The notes: generated by a model from the sequence alone, not told the origin. Positions 7,827-17,590 are shown, counted from the first letter of the stretch. The stretch is DNA of 64,000 nucleotides from DATARH01 sp963705325 (GCA_963705325.1 OY970069.1:4216001-4280000), one strand, 5' to 3'. A program made the numbers and translations.

Positions 7827-8021
7827 CTAGAGGCTCGGAAACACGCGCGGCCAGATCGGCGGCGGCGATATCGGCGGAAAGACGATGTCGTCGTCACGTA
7901 CCTGTCGCATGCTCGGCGACGAGTCAGTCCACTCACCGGCTTCCCGCTGGCGACCGGATTTCCGGTTCCAGTTCCGGATGGCGATGTTGACGGATTGGTC
8001 GGTGTTAGCTTCGACGGTCAT
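7827..8021 (-). CDS. small protein of unknown function heading the hsp20 operon
   Basis: 64 residues starting MTVEANTDQSVNIAIRNWN, with a proline- and tryptophan-rich tail (VFPPISPPPIWPRVFPSL). No membrane segment or known domain is visible. ATG 8021 has AGGGAGA 8-14 bases upstream, and that site is itself part of a ROSE-like hairpin. It is the first gene after the minus-strand RpoH-type promoter and is followed 17 bases later by hsp20, so it is probably heat-induced. A longer in-frame start at 8090 lies upstream of the predicted transcript start and is rejected. Confidence 0.7.
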   Translation of the reverse strand: MTVEANTDQSVNIAIRNWNRKSGRQREAGEWTDSSPSMRQVRDDDIVFPPISPPPIWPRVFPSL

Positions 8022-8086
8022 TGCCACGTTCTCCCTTGAGCAACATGGAAAGCAATCGATGTCGGACCCGCTGTGGCGCCCGGCGG
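8022..8086 (-). promoter_or_regulatory. ROSE-like RNA thermometer in the minus-strand hsp20 leader
   Basis: The leader just before ATG 8021 contains, on the minus strand, TTGCTC-AAG-GGAGAA (plus-strand 8029-8043). TT and CTC can pair with AA and GAG with a single bulged G, covering the Shine-Dalgarno. The U(U/C)GCU element facing the ribosome site with a bulged G is the hallmark of ROSE thermometers in alphaproteobacterial small heat-shock genes. The predicted leader is about 65 nt. Confidence 0.6.
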
Positions 8087-8092
8087 CCATCG

Positions 8093-8120
8093 ATTTAGGA
8101 AGCGTACGCGGCGGTTCAAG
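8093..8120 (-). promoter_or_regulatory. RpoH (sigma-32)-type promoter for the hsp20 operon
   Basis: On the minus strand, CTTG (8120-8117), a 17-base spacer and CCTAAAT (8099-8093). This fits the alphaproteobacterial RpoH consensus CTTG-N17-CYTAT-like. The plus-strand promoter 30 bases away has the same two boxes and the same spacing. The predicted transcript start is near 8086. Confidence 0.7.
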
Positions 8121-8149
8121 AGGTCCCAGACAACTCGCGCGACCGGATG

Positions 8150-8177
8150 CTTGAAACCGAATTGAAGCTGCCTAAAT
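8150..8177 (+). promoter_or_regulatory. RpoH (sigma-32)-type promoter for the plus-strand hsp20
   Basis: CTTGAAA (8150-8156) and CCTAAAT (8171-8177), with exactly 17 bases between CTTG and CCTA. The CTTGAAA -35 box is characteristic of heat-shock sigma factors. The predicted start near 8184 gives a leader of about 93 nt, the right size for a ROSE element. Confidence 0.72.
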
Positions 8178-8183
8178 TACCTA

Positions 8184-8276
8184 TGTGCGGTCGCCCCTTG
8201 GGGGCCGTGCGTTGAGATCGGGGCTGGGCCATGGGGCCAGCCCGACAACCCGTGTCGCTCATTGGAGGATATGGTC
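8184..8276 (+). promoter_or_regulatory. ROSE-like RNA thermometer upstream of hsp20
   Basis: The predicted leader holds a small GCCCC/GGGGC hairpin (about 8193-8205), a strong GGGCTGG/CCAGCCC hairpin (8221-8227 with 8237-8243) and a final hairpin. In the last, TCGCTC (8255-8260) faces GGAGGA (8264-8269), pairing UC and CUC with GA and GAG around one bulged G. That places the Shine-Dalgarno in the stem, as in ROSE thermometers. It lies 7 bases before ATG 8277. Confidence 0.68.
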
Positions 8277-8744
8277 ATGGATCGTTTCGACTTTTCACCT
8301 TTGTTCCGTTCGACGATCGGCTTCGATCGCCTCGCCCGTCTGGTCGATAGCGCCACCCGCTTCGACGGCGCGGCTCCCACCTACCCGCCGTACAACATCG
8401 AGTCGACCGGCGAAGACTCCTACCGCCTGACCATGGCGGTGGCTGGCTTCTCGCGCGACGAGATCGACATCACGGTGCAGGAGAACTCGCTGGTGATCTC
8501 GGGCAAGGCGCAGAAGGAGGATGAAGAGGCGAATGGCCGCTATCTGCATCGCGGCATCGCCCGGCGCGCCTTCGAGCGACGCTTCAGCCTTGCCGACCAC
8601 ATCAAGGTGAGCGGCGCGAGCATGGTTAACGGCTTGCTGCACGTCGACCTGGTGCGCGAAGTACCGGAAGAGGCCAAGCCTCGCCAGATCAAGATCGGCG
8701 ACGTGGCAAAGCAGCCGCAGGTGACGCAGCAAAAGGCCGCGTAA
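8277..8744 (+). CDS. small heat-shock protein, Hsp20 family (IbpA/HspA-like)
   Basis: Holdase chaperone, 155 residues, beginning MDRFDFSPLFRSTIGFDRL. This is the class A type found in rhizobia and related bacteria, with alpha-crystallin domain NIESTGEDSYRLTMAVAGF, then DEIDITVQENSLVISGK and GLLHVDLVREVPEEAKP. ATG 8277 is chosen over ATG 8271 because GGAGGA lies 7 bases upstream of the former and only 1 base from the latter. Control is probably by the RpoH-type promoter at 8150-8177 and the ROSE-like leader. It ends at a strong terminator and is divergent from the other two hsp20 genes. Confidence 0.95.
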   Translation: MDRFDFSPLFRSTIGFDRLARLVDSATRFDGAAPTYPPYNIESTGEDSYRLTMAVAGFSRDEIDITVQENSLVISGKAQKEDEEANGRYLHRGIARRAFERRFSLADHIKVSGASMVNGLLHVDLVREVPEEAKPRQIKIGDVAKQPQVTQQKAA

Positions 8745-8767
8745 CTGATGCGCTCTAGCCGAAATGG

Positions 8768-8797
8768 AAACGCCCCCGGGAGACCGGGGGCGTTTTT
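8768..8797 (+). terminator. intrinsic terminator after hsp20
   Basis: AAACGCCCCCGG (8768-8779), a GAGA loop and CCGGGGGCGTTT (8784-8795) form a perfect 12-bp stem ending in TTTTT. It terminates hsp20. On the opposite strand it lies just past the corA stop but has only a short T-run. Confidence 0.9.
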
Positions 8798-8801
8798 CAC
8801 G

Positions 8802-9788
8802 TCAGAACCACCCCCTAAACTTGAACCACGCGATTGGCAGCACCGCGCTGAGGAAAATCAGGCTGAGCCCGTAGGGATAGCCCCAAGCCCAGTCGAGCTC
8901 CGGCATCATGTGGAAATTCATCCCGTACATGCTGGCCACCAGGGTCGGCGGAACGCCGACGACCGACACGATGGTCAGCACCTTGATGATGTTGTTCTGC
9001 TCGATGTTGATCAGACCCAATGTCGCATCGAGCGGCAGCTGCACTTTGTTGAGTAGGTGCCCGTCGTAATCGCTGAGCGAGGCCACGTCGTGGCGCACGG
9101 TTTCGAGTTCGACCCTGGTCTCGGCGCTGATCCAGTCCGCGCCGTGGATCGCCACAAAGGGGACGATGCGCGCTATGCCGAGCAGCGCATCGCGGATTTG
9201 CGACGCCAGGTCGCCACCCTGACCGACCCGCCGCAGGGCGTCCCGCAGAGTGGCTTGTTCGCGTGCCGGCCGTTGGGTGGAGCCGTCGGGGTCAACCCGA
9301 AACAGACGATGCGACAACGCATCGAGATCGGCGGCGATTATCTCAAGCACGTCCGCAAGGCGATCGACCACCGCCTCCACCAGACCGGCGAACACCGCCG
9401 AGCTGCCATCAATTTGATGATGGGGCCGGGCCAATGCCTGTGCAAAGGTCGCGAACGCGACAAGAGGCTTGAACCGTACCGTCACCAGGAATTGTCGGGT
9501 TAGGACAAATCCAACCGGCGCCGTTTCCGGGCGATTGGCATCGCCGCGGTGAACCAGCGGCGCGCTCAGAAATAGTGCGCCGTTCTCGACATAGAGGCGG
9601 CTAGACGCTTCGATCTCCGACAAATCCTCCAGAGTGGGCACTTGCAGACGGGTCACTCGCTCGACGAATGCGACTTCCTCGGGGGCAGGATTTATCAGAT
9701 CGAGCCAGACGATGTCGGGCGGCAGCGCCGAAGACGCGAGGTCGCCCTGGAGTTGTGCGGCGCCCTCGGTCCGGCAAAGAGCAAGCAT
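8802..9788 (-). CDS. CorA-family magnesium/divalent cation transporter
   Basis: Inner-membrane pentameric divalent cation channel, 328 residues. A long cytoplasmic N-terminal domain is followed by two C-terminal membrane segments (about 265-285 and 300-320). The hallmark YGMNF lies at the end of the first. The upstream VVGVPPTLVASMYGMNFHMMPE and the acidic loop ELDW fit the family. It is convergent with hsp20 across a shared terminator and next to the urease operon. CorA proteins may carry Mg, Co or Ni; a nickel role beside urease is possible but the sequence does not show it. Confidence 0.92.
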   Translation of the reverse strand: MLALCRTEGAAQLQGDLASSALPPDIVWLDLINPAPEEVAFVERVTRLQVPTLEDLSEIEASSRLYVENGALFLSAPLVHRGDANRPETAPVGFVLTRQFLVTVRFKPLVAFATFAQALARPHHQIDGSSAVFAGLVEAVVDRLADVLEIIAADLDALSHRLFRVDPDGSTQRPAREQATLRDALRRVGQGGDLASQIRDALLGIARIVPFVAIHGADWISAETRVELETVRHDVASLSDYDGHLLNKVQLPLDATLGLINIEQNNIIKVLTIVSVVGVPPTLVASMYGMNFHMMPELDWAWGYPYGLSLIFLSAVLPIAWFKFRGWF

Positions 9789-9817
9789 GGTCGTCTCAAC
9801 CCGCCATCAGCAACAGA

Positions 9818-10429
9818 TCACAATCCGCCCTGCTGTATGACAAACTCGACGATCTCGGCGACACCTTTTCCATTTTTGAGGTTGCTGAAGACGAACGGCC
9901 GCTCGCCCCGCATCTTTTTAGCGTCCCGGTCCATGATGTCGAGGCTGGCGCCGACCAATGGCGCGAGGTCGATCTTGTTGATGACCAGGAGGTCGGAGCG
10001 CGTGATACCGGGCCCGCCCTTGCGCGGAATTTTATCTCCGGCGGCGACGTCGATGACATAGATCGTCAGATCGGCCAATTCCGGTGAGAACGTCGCTGCG
10101 AGATTGTCGCCGCCGGACTCGATCAGAATCACGTCGAGGCGTGGAAACAGCCGATTCAATTCGTCGACCGCGGCGAGGTTGATCGACGCGTCCTCGCGGA
10201 TCGCGGTGTGCGGGCAGCCGCCGGTCTCGACCCCGCGGATTCGCTCGGGCGGCAGCGCGCCGCTGCGGGTCAAAAACTCGGCGTCCTCGCGGGTATAGAT
10301 GTCGTTGGTGATCGCGACGATCTCGAAGCGGGCGCGCATCCGCTTGCAGAGGTGATCCATCAGCGCGGTCTTGCCCGAACCGACCGGCCCGCCAATGCCG
10401 ATGCGCAGCGGCCCCCTATCGGCGCTCAT
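9818..10429 (-). CDS. ureG: urease accessory GTPase UreG
   Basis: SIMIBI-class GTPase that delivers nickel to urease, 203 residues. It has the P-loop IGGPVGSGKTALMDH, the metal motif GVETGGCPHTAIREDAS with the nickel-binding Cys-Pro-His, the ESGGDNLAATFSPELAD segment and the NKIDLAP base-recognition motif. ATG 10429 overlaps the ureF stop in ATGA; upstream in-frame sequence to 10765 is out-of-frame ureF and is rejected. Last gene of the ggt-ureDABCEFG run. No His-rich N-terminus is present. Confidence 0.97.
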   Translation of the reverse strand: MSADRGPLRIGIGGPVGSGKTALMDHLCKRMRARFEIVAITNDIYTREDAEFLTRSGALPPERIRGVETGGCPHTAIREDASINLAAVDELNRLFPRLDVILIESGGDNLAATFSPELADLTIYVIDVAAGDKIPRKGGPGITRSDLLVINKIDLAPLVGASLDIMDRDAKKMRGERPFVFSNLKNGKGVAEIVEFVIQQGGL

Positions 10430-11112
10430 GCGCGGAACAGCCGTGAATATTGGGTCTCGTGAGCCATCGAGGCGAGGTCCGCCGCGAAGGTCGCCGCGCC
10501 GAAATCCTCGGCCCCGCGCGCCACCGCCGCCTCGACCGCGCCGGCAACCACCGGCTCCAGTGCCGCGAGGATGCGCTGCCCGTCGTTTTGCCCGATGACC
10601 CCGAGCCTCAGCCCTGCGGACATCAGATTGGCCGCGAAGGCATGCAGATAGCCGGTCAGCGCTTCTCTCAACCCGATAGAAGCCTGCGCCGCAGCCGCGC
10701 CGAACGCCGCGGCGTAACAAATGGCGTCGTTGTCGGACTTGAAGAGACCGGCTGCCTCGGCCCAAGCCGCCTCATAGGCGGCGACAAACGCCGCGCCCTG
10801 CTGGCTCGCCTCCAAAGCCAATTCCGCAGTTGCCCGATAAGCGCAGCCGCGGCGATTGGCCTCGGCAAGCGCCGTGTCGTCGCCCGCGGCCGCGGCGCGC
10901 CAAACATCACGAACGATGTCTGCGTCGACCCGGCCGCTGCCCTTCGCCAACACCGCCGCTATCCAGCCCTGCAAGCCCGCCCGGTCATGCACCGCGCCAT
11001 CGGCCACGGCGGCCTCGAGCCCGTGCGAATAGCTGAAGCCGCCGGTCGGGAAAGCCGGAGAAATCCAGGCAAGCAGCCGGTAAAGCCCGGCCAATCTCGG
11101 CTCAGTGCTCAT
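10426..11112 (-). CDS. ureF: urease accessory protein UreF
   Basis: Accessory chaperone that acts with UreD and UreG in loading nickel into the urease active site, 228 residues. LAWISPAFPTGGFSYSHGLE is the conserved UreF opening, and SRLFRA at the end matches the family tail. I placed the start at ATG 11112 (MSTEPRLAG), which overlaps the 3' end of ureE by 11 bases. ATG 11118, two codons earlier, is equally possible. The stop overlaps ureG by four bases. Confidence 0.94.
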   Translation of the reverse strand: MSTEPRLAGLYRLLAWISPAFPTGGFSYSHGLEAAVADGAVHDRAGLQGWIAAVLAKGSGRVDADIVRDVWRAAAAGDDTALAEANRRGCAYRATAELALEASQQGAAFVAAYEAAWAEAAGLFKSDNDAICYAAAFGAAAAQASIGLREALTGYLHAFAANLMSAGLRLGVIGQNDGQRILAALEPVVAGAVEAAVARGAEDFGAATFAADLASMAHETQYSRLFRA

Positions 11113-11557
11113 GGCCATGCTCGGCCCCGGCATAGGCGCCGGTCTCGGGGTCGAACGGCGCGTTGAGGCGGATCGACCGTCCGCCAAGCCCCTCCACCAT
11201 CTGGGCGATCACATGATCGTCGCGGACGCGCAGTCTGCCTTCCAGTGCCTGCACCGGCAGGTGCCGGTTGCCCAGATGCCAGGCGAGACGCAGCAGTTCG
11301 GCCGGGCCGTCAGCCTCGATTTCCAGCACCCGCTCGGGCGCGGAGCAGACCCGCACATAACCGCCATCGTCGAGCTCGAGCCCGTCGCCGTCGGCGAGAT
11401 GCTGCACCCGCGCCAAATCGAGCATGAACGGCGTGCCGCTATCGGCGACCAAGCGAAGCCGCCGCCGGTGCCGGTCGACAAAGGCCAGGGTGACGCGGTC
11501 GATCGCCGCCTCTTCGGGCCAATGCCCGCCCTTATGAGCCGCGATCGCCCGGCGCAT
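11102..11557 (-). CDS. ureE: urease accessory nickel chaperone UreE
   Basis: Nickel metallochaperone, 151 residues. The N-terminal beta-rich domain (RVTLAFVDRHRRRLRL) is followed by the metal-binding domain with WHLGNRHLPVQ, which holds the conserved His, and RVRDDHVIAQMV. The C-terminus AEHGHEH is a short His-containing tail. It lies 113 bases after ureC, and a degenerate palindromic repeat sits in that gap. It overlaps ureF slightly. Confidence 0.93.
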   Translation of the reverse strand: MRRAIAAHKGGHWPEEAAIDRVTLAFVDRHRRRLRLVADSGTPFMLDLARVQHLADGDGLELDDGGYVRVCSAPERVLEIEADGPAELLRLAWHLGNRHLPVQALEGRLRVRDDHVIAQMVEGLGGRSIRLNAPFDPETGAYAGAEHGHEH

Positions 11558-11592
11558 GCTTTACCTCGCTTTCATCGCGGAGAGCCGAAGGC

Positions 11593-11660
11593 GTCGAAGC
11601 AATCTCGCGCGAAGGAATCTCCATTGGCTCGAGATTGTTGCGCTGCGCTCGGGATGACGA
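11593..11660. repeat. degenerate palindromic intergenic repeat between ureC and ureE
   Basis: The segment contains GTCGAAGCAATCTCG and, inverted, CGAGATTGTTGCGCTGCGCTCGGGATGAC. The same words build the fuller repeat at 56202-56283. Such GAAGCAATC/GATTGC palindromes are common between genes in alphaproteobacteria. It lies inside the urease operon without disrupting a gene. Confidence 0.6.
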
Positions 11661-11670
11661 CCATACGCGA

Positions 11671-13379
<1,709 letters not shown>

Positions 13380-13380
<1 letters not shown>

Positions 13381-13685
13381 TAGAGGCTCCCGTTCACACG
13401 TCCGTTGAAGCCGAAAACGCGGCGGCCGCCGGCATAGGCGACGAGCCGCACCTCACGGCTCTGCCCCGGCTCGAACCGGGTCGCGGTACCGGCCGGAATG
13501 TCGAGCCGGAAGCCGCGGGTCTTGTCGCGATCAAAGGCGAGCGCGGCGTTGGTCTCGTAGAAATGATAATGCGATCCGACCTGGATCGGCCGGTCGCCGG
13601 TATTGGCGACGGTGACAGTCACGGCGGGCCGGCCAGTATTCAGCTCGATATCGCCGGCGGCGACGAAGATTTCGCCCGGGATCAT
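13380..13685 (-). CDS. ureB: urease subunit beta
   Basis: Structural subunit of urease, 101 residues. It starts MIPGEIFVAAGDIELNTGR and contains VANTGDRPIQVGSHYHFYE and the tail RRVFGFNGRVNGSL, all conserved in UreB. It overlaps ureA by four bases upstream and ureC by one base downstream, so the three structural genes are tightly coupled. It is separate from ureA, unlike the fused forms of Helicobacter. Confidence 0.97.
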
Positions 13686-13984
13686 CGGATCGGCTCGTGC
13701 ACGGTGACGAGCTTAGTGCCGTCGGGAAAGGTTGCCTCGACCTGGATTTCGTGGATCATCTCCGGCACGCCCTCCATGACCTGTGCACGCGACAGCACCG
13801 TCGCGCCGTCCCGCATTAGATCGGCGACGGTCTTGCCGTCACGCGCGCCTTCGAGCACGTAGTCGGTAATGAGCGCCACAGCCTCCGGGTAGTTGAGCTT
13901 GACCCCGCGCTTGAGGCGCCGTTCGGCGACCATCGCGGCGACCGCGACGATCAACTTGTCCTTCTCACGAGGGGTCAGGTTCAT
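13682..13984 (-). CDS. ureA: urease subunit gamma
   Basis: Smallest structural subunit of urease, 100 residues, normal length. It begins MNLTPREKDKLIVAVAAMVA and contains RGVKLNYPEAVALITDYVLEG and the terminal GTKLVTVHEPIR. It follows ureD by 16 bases and overlaps ureB by four. Confidence 0.97.
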   Translation of the reverse strand: MNLTPREKDKLIVAVAAMVAERRLKRGVKLNYPEAVALITDYVLEGARDGKTVADLMRDGATVLSRAQVMEGVPEMIHEIQVEATFPDGTKLVTVHEPIR

Positions 13985-14000
13985 GCCTTTTCCTTAGGCA

Positions 14001-14858
14001 TCAAACGTGCCAAAGCCGGGGCAGACGCGGCGGCAGCCCCATCGCGGCGTGGCGCAGGTGGCAAGCCAGATCGGCATACGCACGGCGCAGCGGCAAGGCA
14101 GGGCCGAGCCAGCGCGCGACGAGCAGGCCGTTGACCGTGGTCACGCCTGCCGCCAGTACCTCTGCCGCCAATTCCGCCTGCACCTCACGCGCGGCATCAA
14201 CAAAGCCGCGCGCATCGCCTTGCCGCGGCGCCAGGATCAACGTCGCACAAGCCTCTGCCTCGGCGAAACACGCCGGATCGGCCATCGTTGCCGCGACATC
14301 GTTCTCGACATGCAGCGCGTCGCCCCAGGCGAGCTGGCCGCCGCGAAAAATTTCCCAGGCTTCGTGCAGCAGCCCAGCGCTGAACCGTTCGCCCATCGCG
14401 ATGCGGCCGAAGACGACGATGCCGCCACCGAGGAAGCCCGCGCCGTCCGCCAACTCGACCCGCGTGTGGCGGCGCAGTTTCGCGTCATTGAAGAGGATCG
14501 CCTCGGGCGGAACAAATTCGAGCCAGCCGCCGGCCTCGGCCGAAAGGGTCTGGTCGATCTGCGTTATCGCGCCGCTCGAGCGATAGATCTTCTCCGCGGC
14601 CGAGCCGGTGACCTGCGCCGCCGCTCCCTCTCCCACCTTGACCGCGATATCAACGCCGTCGCCGGCCACCAGGCCACCCGAAGTCGTCACCAACACCGCG
14701 ACCGGCACATCGCCCGCCTCCGGCGCCGGAAACAGCACGCGCATTGGGTTTCTCTCGTAGAGATGGCTGAGCCGCGTCGCGCCGTCGCGGACGGCAAAAC
14801 CGATTTCGGCGACACCCCGAACGCACGCGGGAGCGGAAAGGTCGTCAAGGGGGCTCAA
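14001..14858 (-). CDS. ureD: urease accessory protein UreD
   Basis: Scaffold that binds apo-urease and conducts nickel during activation, 285 residues. Family features include RLSHLYERNPMRVLFP, the TTSGGLVAGD segment and FVPPEAILFNDAKLRR. Its ATG overlaps the end of the GGT-family gene in a four-base overlap, which links that gene to the urease operon. It is encoded first among the ure genes, as in many alphaproteobacteria. Confidence 0.95.
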   Translation of the reverse strand: MSPLDDLSAPACVRGVAEIGFAVRDGATRLSHLYERNPMRVLFPAPEAGDVPVAVLVTTSGGLVAGDGVDIAVKVGEGAAAQVTGSAAEKIYRSSGAITQIDQTLSAEAGGWLEFVPPEAILFNDAKLRRHTRVELADGAGFLGGGIVVFGRIAMGERFSAGLLHEAWEIFRGGQLAWGDALHVENDVAATMADPACFAEAEACATLILAPRQGDARGFVDAAREVQAELAAEVLAAGVTTVNGLLVARWLGPALPLRRAYADLACHLRHAAMGLPPRLPRLWHV

Positions 14859-16435
14859 TACCCGAGCGCCATGCCGTCCTTGCGCGGCTCGGAACCGCCG
14901 ATCAGCACGCCGCGCTCATGATCCATCCAGATCGCCTGGCAGCCCCCGATCGGCACCTCCAGCATCTCGATCTTATGGCCCCGCTTCGCCAGATCGGCGC
15001 GGACGGCTTCCGGCACGAAATGCTCGGTCTGCAACACACCCTGATAGGCAAAGACACGCGGTCCCTCGGCAGCCTGCTGGGGGTCCTTCCCGCGGTCGAG
15101 CAGGTAGTGCAGGAATGTCGCGTGACCGACCGCTTGATACTGCCCGCCCATGACGCCGAACGGCATCACCGCGCGCCCGTCCTTGACCAGCATCCCGGGA
15201 ATGAGTGTGTGGAACGGGCGCTTCCTCGGTGCGATCGAGCTTGGGTGGCCCGGTATTGTGCGAAAGCCGCTGCCGCGATTGTGCAGGATGACCCCGCTTT
15301 CCGGCGCCATGATCCCGGTGCCGAACGCCGAGAACAGCGAGTTGATGAACGACACCGCGTTGCCGTCTCGGTCGACGGCGCACATGTAAATCGTGTCCCT
15401 ATGCTCGATCTCGTCCCAGCGTTGCGGCGGCAGTGCCTTGTCGAGCCGAATTTCGCGGCGCGTGCGCTCGGCATAGTCGTCCGAAAGGAAGCGTTCGACC
15501 CCGTTGTCGACGAAATCGGGATCGCCGATGAAATTATCGCGCACGTAATAGGCGGCCTTGGTCGCTTCGGCGATCAGATGAAGCCGGTCAGCCTCGCTGA
15601 ACAACTCGCCGCCGAGCGCATAGCCCTCCAGCGTCCGCAGGATCATCAACGCCGTGAGGCCCTGATTGCTCGGCGGCACTTCGTAGACGTCGTAGCCGCG
15701 ATAGGACGCATGGATCGGCTCCACCCACTCGGAGCGCTGCGCCGCGAAATCCGCCTCATCGTGGAGCCCGCCCAATTCCTTGAGCCGGTTGACGATGTCG
15801 CGCGCCACCGCGCCCTCGTAGAACGCCTCGCGGCCTTCACGGCCGATGCGGCGCAAGGTCTTGCCCAGCGCCGGGTTACGCATCGTATCGCCGGCCTTGG
15901 GCGCCTTGCCGTCCCGCAGCATGACCTTAGCCGTGTGCGGGTCTAGCAATTTATTGACATTGCGCGCCCAGTCCTGCGCGACACGCGGGGTGACGACATA
16001 GCCGTCCTCGGCCGCCTTGGCTGCCGGTTCCAGCAGCTCGGAGAGCGGCCTCGTCCCGTGCTCGCGGTTCAACACGCACCAGGCGTCGATGCAGCCGGGA
16101 ACGGTCGCCGCGTGCGGGGTTTGCACCGCGATCTCGCGGATTTGCCGCTCGGCGTACCAGTCGACAGCCGCCGCCGCCGGCGCCCGCCCCGAGCCGCTCA
16201 GCGCGATCGGCAAAGCCCCACCCTTCGAATAGAGCACAAAACAATCGCCGCCGATCCCCGTGCTTTCCGGCTCGACGACGCACTGCATCGCCACCGCGGC
16301 GATCGCCGCGTCGGCCGCGTTTCCGCCCGTGCGCAGCACATCGAGCCCCGCGAGGGTCGCGCGTGGCGCCGAGGTCGCGACCATGCCGCTGGCCGCCATC
16401 GCCGCCGAGCGGCCCGGTACATTGAAGTCGCGCAT
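14855..16435 (-). CDS. gamma-glutamyltransferase-family Ntn-hydrolase, cytoplasmic type
   Basis: Self-processing N-terminal nucleophile hydrolase, 526 residues. The probable nucleophile is T348 in EHRDTIYMCAVDRDGNAVSF, with VEPESTGIGGDCFVL and GVMGGQYQAVGH downstream. There is no signal peptide. Where true gamma-glutamyltranspeptidases carry an Arg-Glu substrate-binding motif, this protein has GSGRAP (81-86). That places it nearer the YwrD/HpxW-like group, HpxW being an oxamate amidohydrolase of purine breakdown. It is first in the run and overlaps ureD by four bases, so its product may feed nitrogen or carbamoyl metabolism together with urease. The substrate is not shown by the sequence. Confidence 0.82.
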   Translation of the reverse strand: MRDFNVPGRSAAMAASGMVATSAPRATLAGLDVLRTGGNAADAAIAAVAMQCVVEPESTGIGGDCFVLYSKGGALPIALSGSGRAPAAAAVDWYAERQIREIAVQTPHAATVPGCIDAWCVLNREHGTRPLSELLEPAAKAAEDGYVVTPRVAQDWARNVNKLLDPHTAKVMLRDGKAPKAGDTMRNPALGKTLRRIGREGREAFYEGAVARDIVNRLKELGGLHDEADFAAQRSEWVEPIHASYRGYDVYEVPPSNQGLTALMILRTLEGYALGGELFSEADRLHLIAEATKAAYYVRDNFIGDPDFVDNGVERFLSDDYAERTRREIRLDKALPPQRWDEIEHRDTIYMCAVDRDGNAVSFINSLFSAFGTGIMAPESGVILHNRGSGFRTIPGHPSSIAPRKRPFHTLIPGMLVKDGRAVMPFGVMGGQYQAVGHATFLHYLLDRGKDPQQAAEGPRVFAYQGVLQTEHFVPEAVRADLAKRGHKIEMLEVPIGGCQAIWMDHERGVLIGGSEPRKDGMALGY

Positions 16436-16553
16436 CTTCCGGTTCGTCTCCCGCTATTCCCGCCGGTGCAATCCAGACCGGCAGGCTTCCCGCTTGTCGT
16501 TCTCTCATGCACCGTCCTACCTTGCCGGTCAATTCGCGTGACCGAGGACACAA

Positions 16554-17588
16554 ATGGACGGCAGCCTGCAATTCCCGGTCGCGACGCCGCCGGCGCCCGG
16601 CGAAACCGTGGCGATCGCGCCCGGCGTCTATTGGCTGCGCATGCGCCTGCCCTTCGCGCTCAACCACATCAATCTATGGCTGCTCGAAGACGGGCCGGGC
16701 TGGACCATCGTCGATTGTGGCTACGCGCTCGACGAGGCCTGCGAAGCCTGGGACCGTATTTTCGCCGAGACGCTGGGCGGTCGCCCGGTTCGGCGGGTCA
16801 TTGTCACCCATTATCACCCCGACCACATCGGCCTTGCGTCCTGGCTGACTGAGCGCTGGGAGGCGCCGCTGTGGATCAGCGAGAAGGAATGGCTGCACGC
16901 GCGGATGCATGCACTCGGCTCCGGCGGCGATGCTTCGGAGACCCTGCGTCGCGATTTCGCGAAGCGCGCCGGCCTCGATGAGGAGACCAGCCAAGTTTTC
17001 GCCGAGCGTCAGGGCTATTATCGCCTCGGCGTCCCGTCAGTGCCGCAGACCTACCGCCGCATCGGCGAGGGCAGCTCGATCGAGATCGGCGGGCGCGACT
17101 GGCGGGTGATCGTCGGCGAGGGGCACGCCCCTGAGCACGCCTGCCTCTACTGCGCCGAGAGCGGCGTGCTGATCGCGGGTGACCAAATCCTGCCGCGCAT
17201 CTCGCCCAATATCAGCGTGCAGACCTATGAGCCCAACGGCGACCCGCTGGCGCGCTACATTCATTCGCTGAAGAAGCTTCGCGCCGCGCTACCGCCCGAC
17301 ATCCTCGTCCTGCCTTCGCATGATCTGCCGTTCTACGGCGTCCACGAACGGATCGACGAGCTCGCAGCGCACCATGAGGCGCGCTGCGACGAGGTGATTA
17401 CCGCCTGCGCGCGGCCGATGAGCGCGGCCGATCTGATGCCGGTGCTGTTCCGCCGCCAGCTAGACCGCCATCAGATGGGGTTCGCGCTCGGCGAGGCGCT
17501 CGCGCACCTGCATTATCTCGAAGGGCAAAGCGCCCTCGCCCGCGAAACCGGTAGAGACGGCGTCCATCGCTTCCTCGCGAACGCCTGA
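16554..17588 (+). CDS. metallo-beta-lactamase-fold hydrolase
   Basis: Binuclear metal hydrolase of the MBL superfamily, 344 residues. The metal motif THYHPDHIG (HxHxDH) lies near residue 84. Further ligands are probably the His in GEGHAPEHACLY and the Asp in IAGDQILPRI, and LPSHDLPFYG supplies a later His. A helical extension of about 80 residues closes the protein, as in the LACTB2/RNase Z-like hydrolase group often called Zn-dependent hydrolases. It is divergent from the GGT-urease operon by 118 bases and convergent with the next gene. The substrate is unknown. Confidence 0.85.
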   Translation: MDGSLQFPVATPPAPGETVAIAPGVYWLRMRLPFALNHINLWLLEDGPGWTIVDCGYALDEACEAWDRIFAETLGGRPVRRVIVTHYHPDHIGLASWLTERWEAPLWISEKEWLHARMHALGSGGDASETLRRDFAKRAGLDEETSQVFAERQGYYRLGVPSVPQTYRRIGEGSSIEIGGRDWRVIVGEGHAPEHACLYCAESGVLIAGDQILPRISPNISVQTYEPNGDPLARYIHSLKKLRAALPPDILVLPSHDLPFYGVHERIDELAAHHEARCDEVITACARPMSAADLMPVLFRRQLDRHQMGFALGEALAHLHYLEGQSALARETGRDGVHRFLANA

Positions 17589-17590
17589 CC

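Noticed and set aside
8022..8090. Longer start (8090) for the 64-residue gene
   Set aside because: It would begin upstream of the predicted transcript start and ignore the Shine-Dalgarno next to ATG 8021.
10430..10765. N-terminal extension of UreG
   Set aside because: The extra 112 codons are out-of-frame ureF with Arg/Gly-rich content; UreG homologues begin just before the P-loop.
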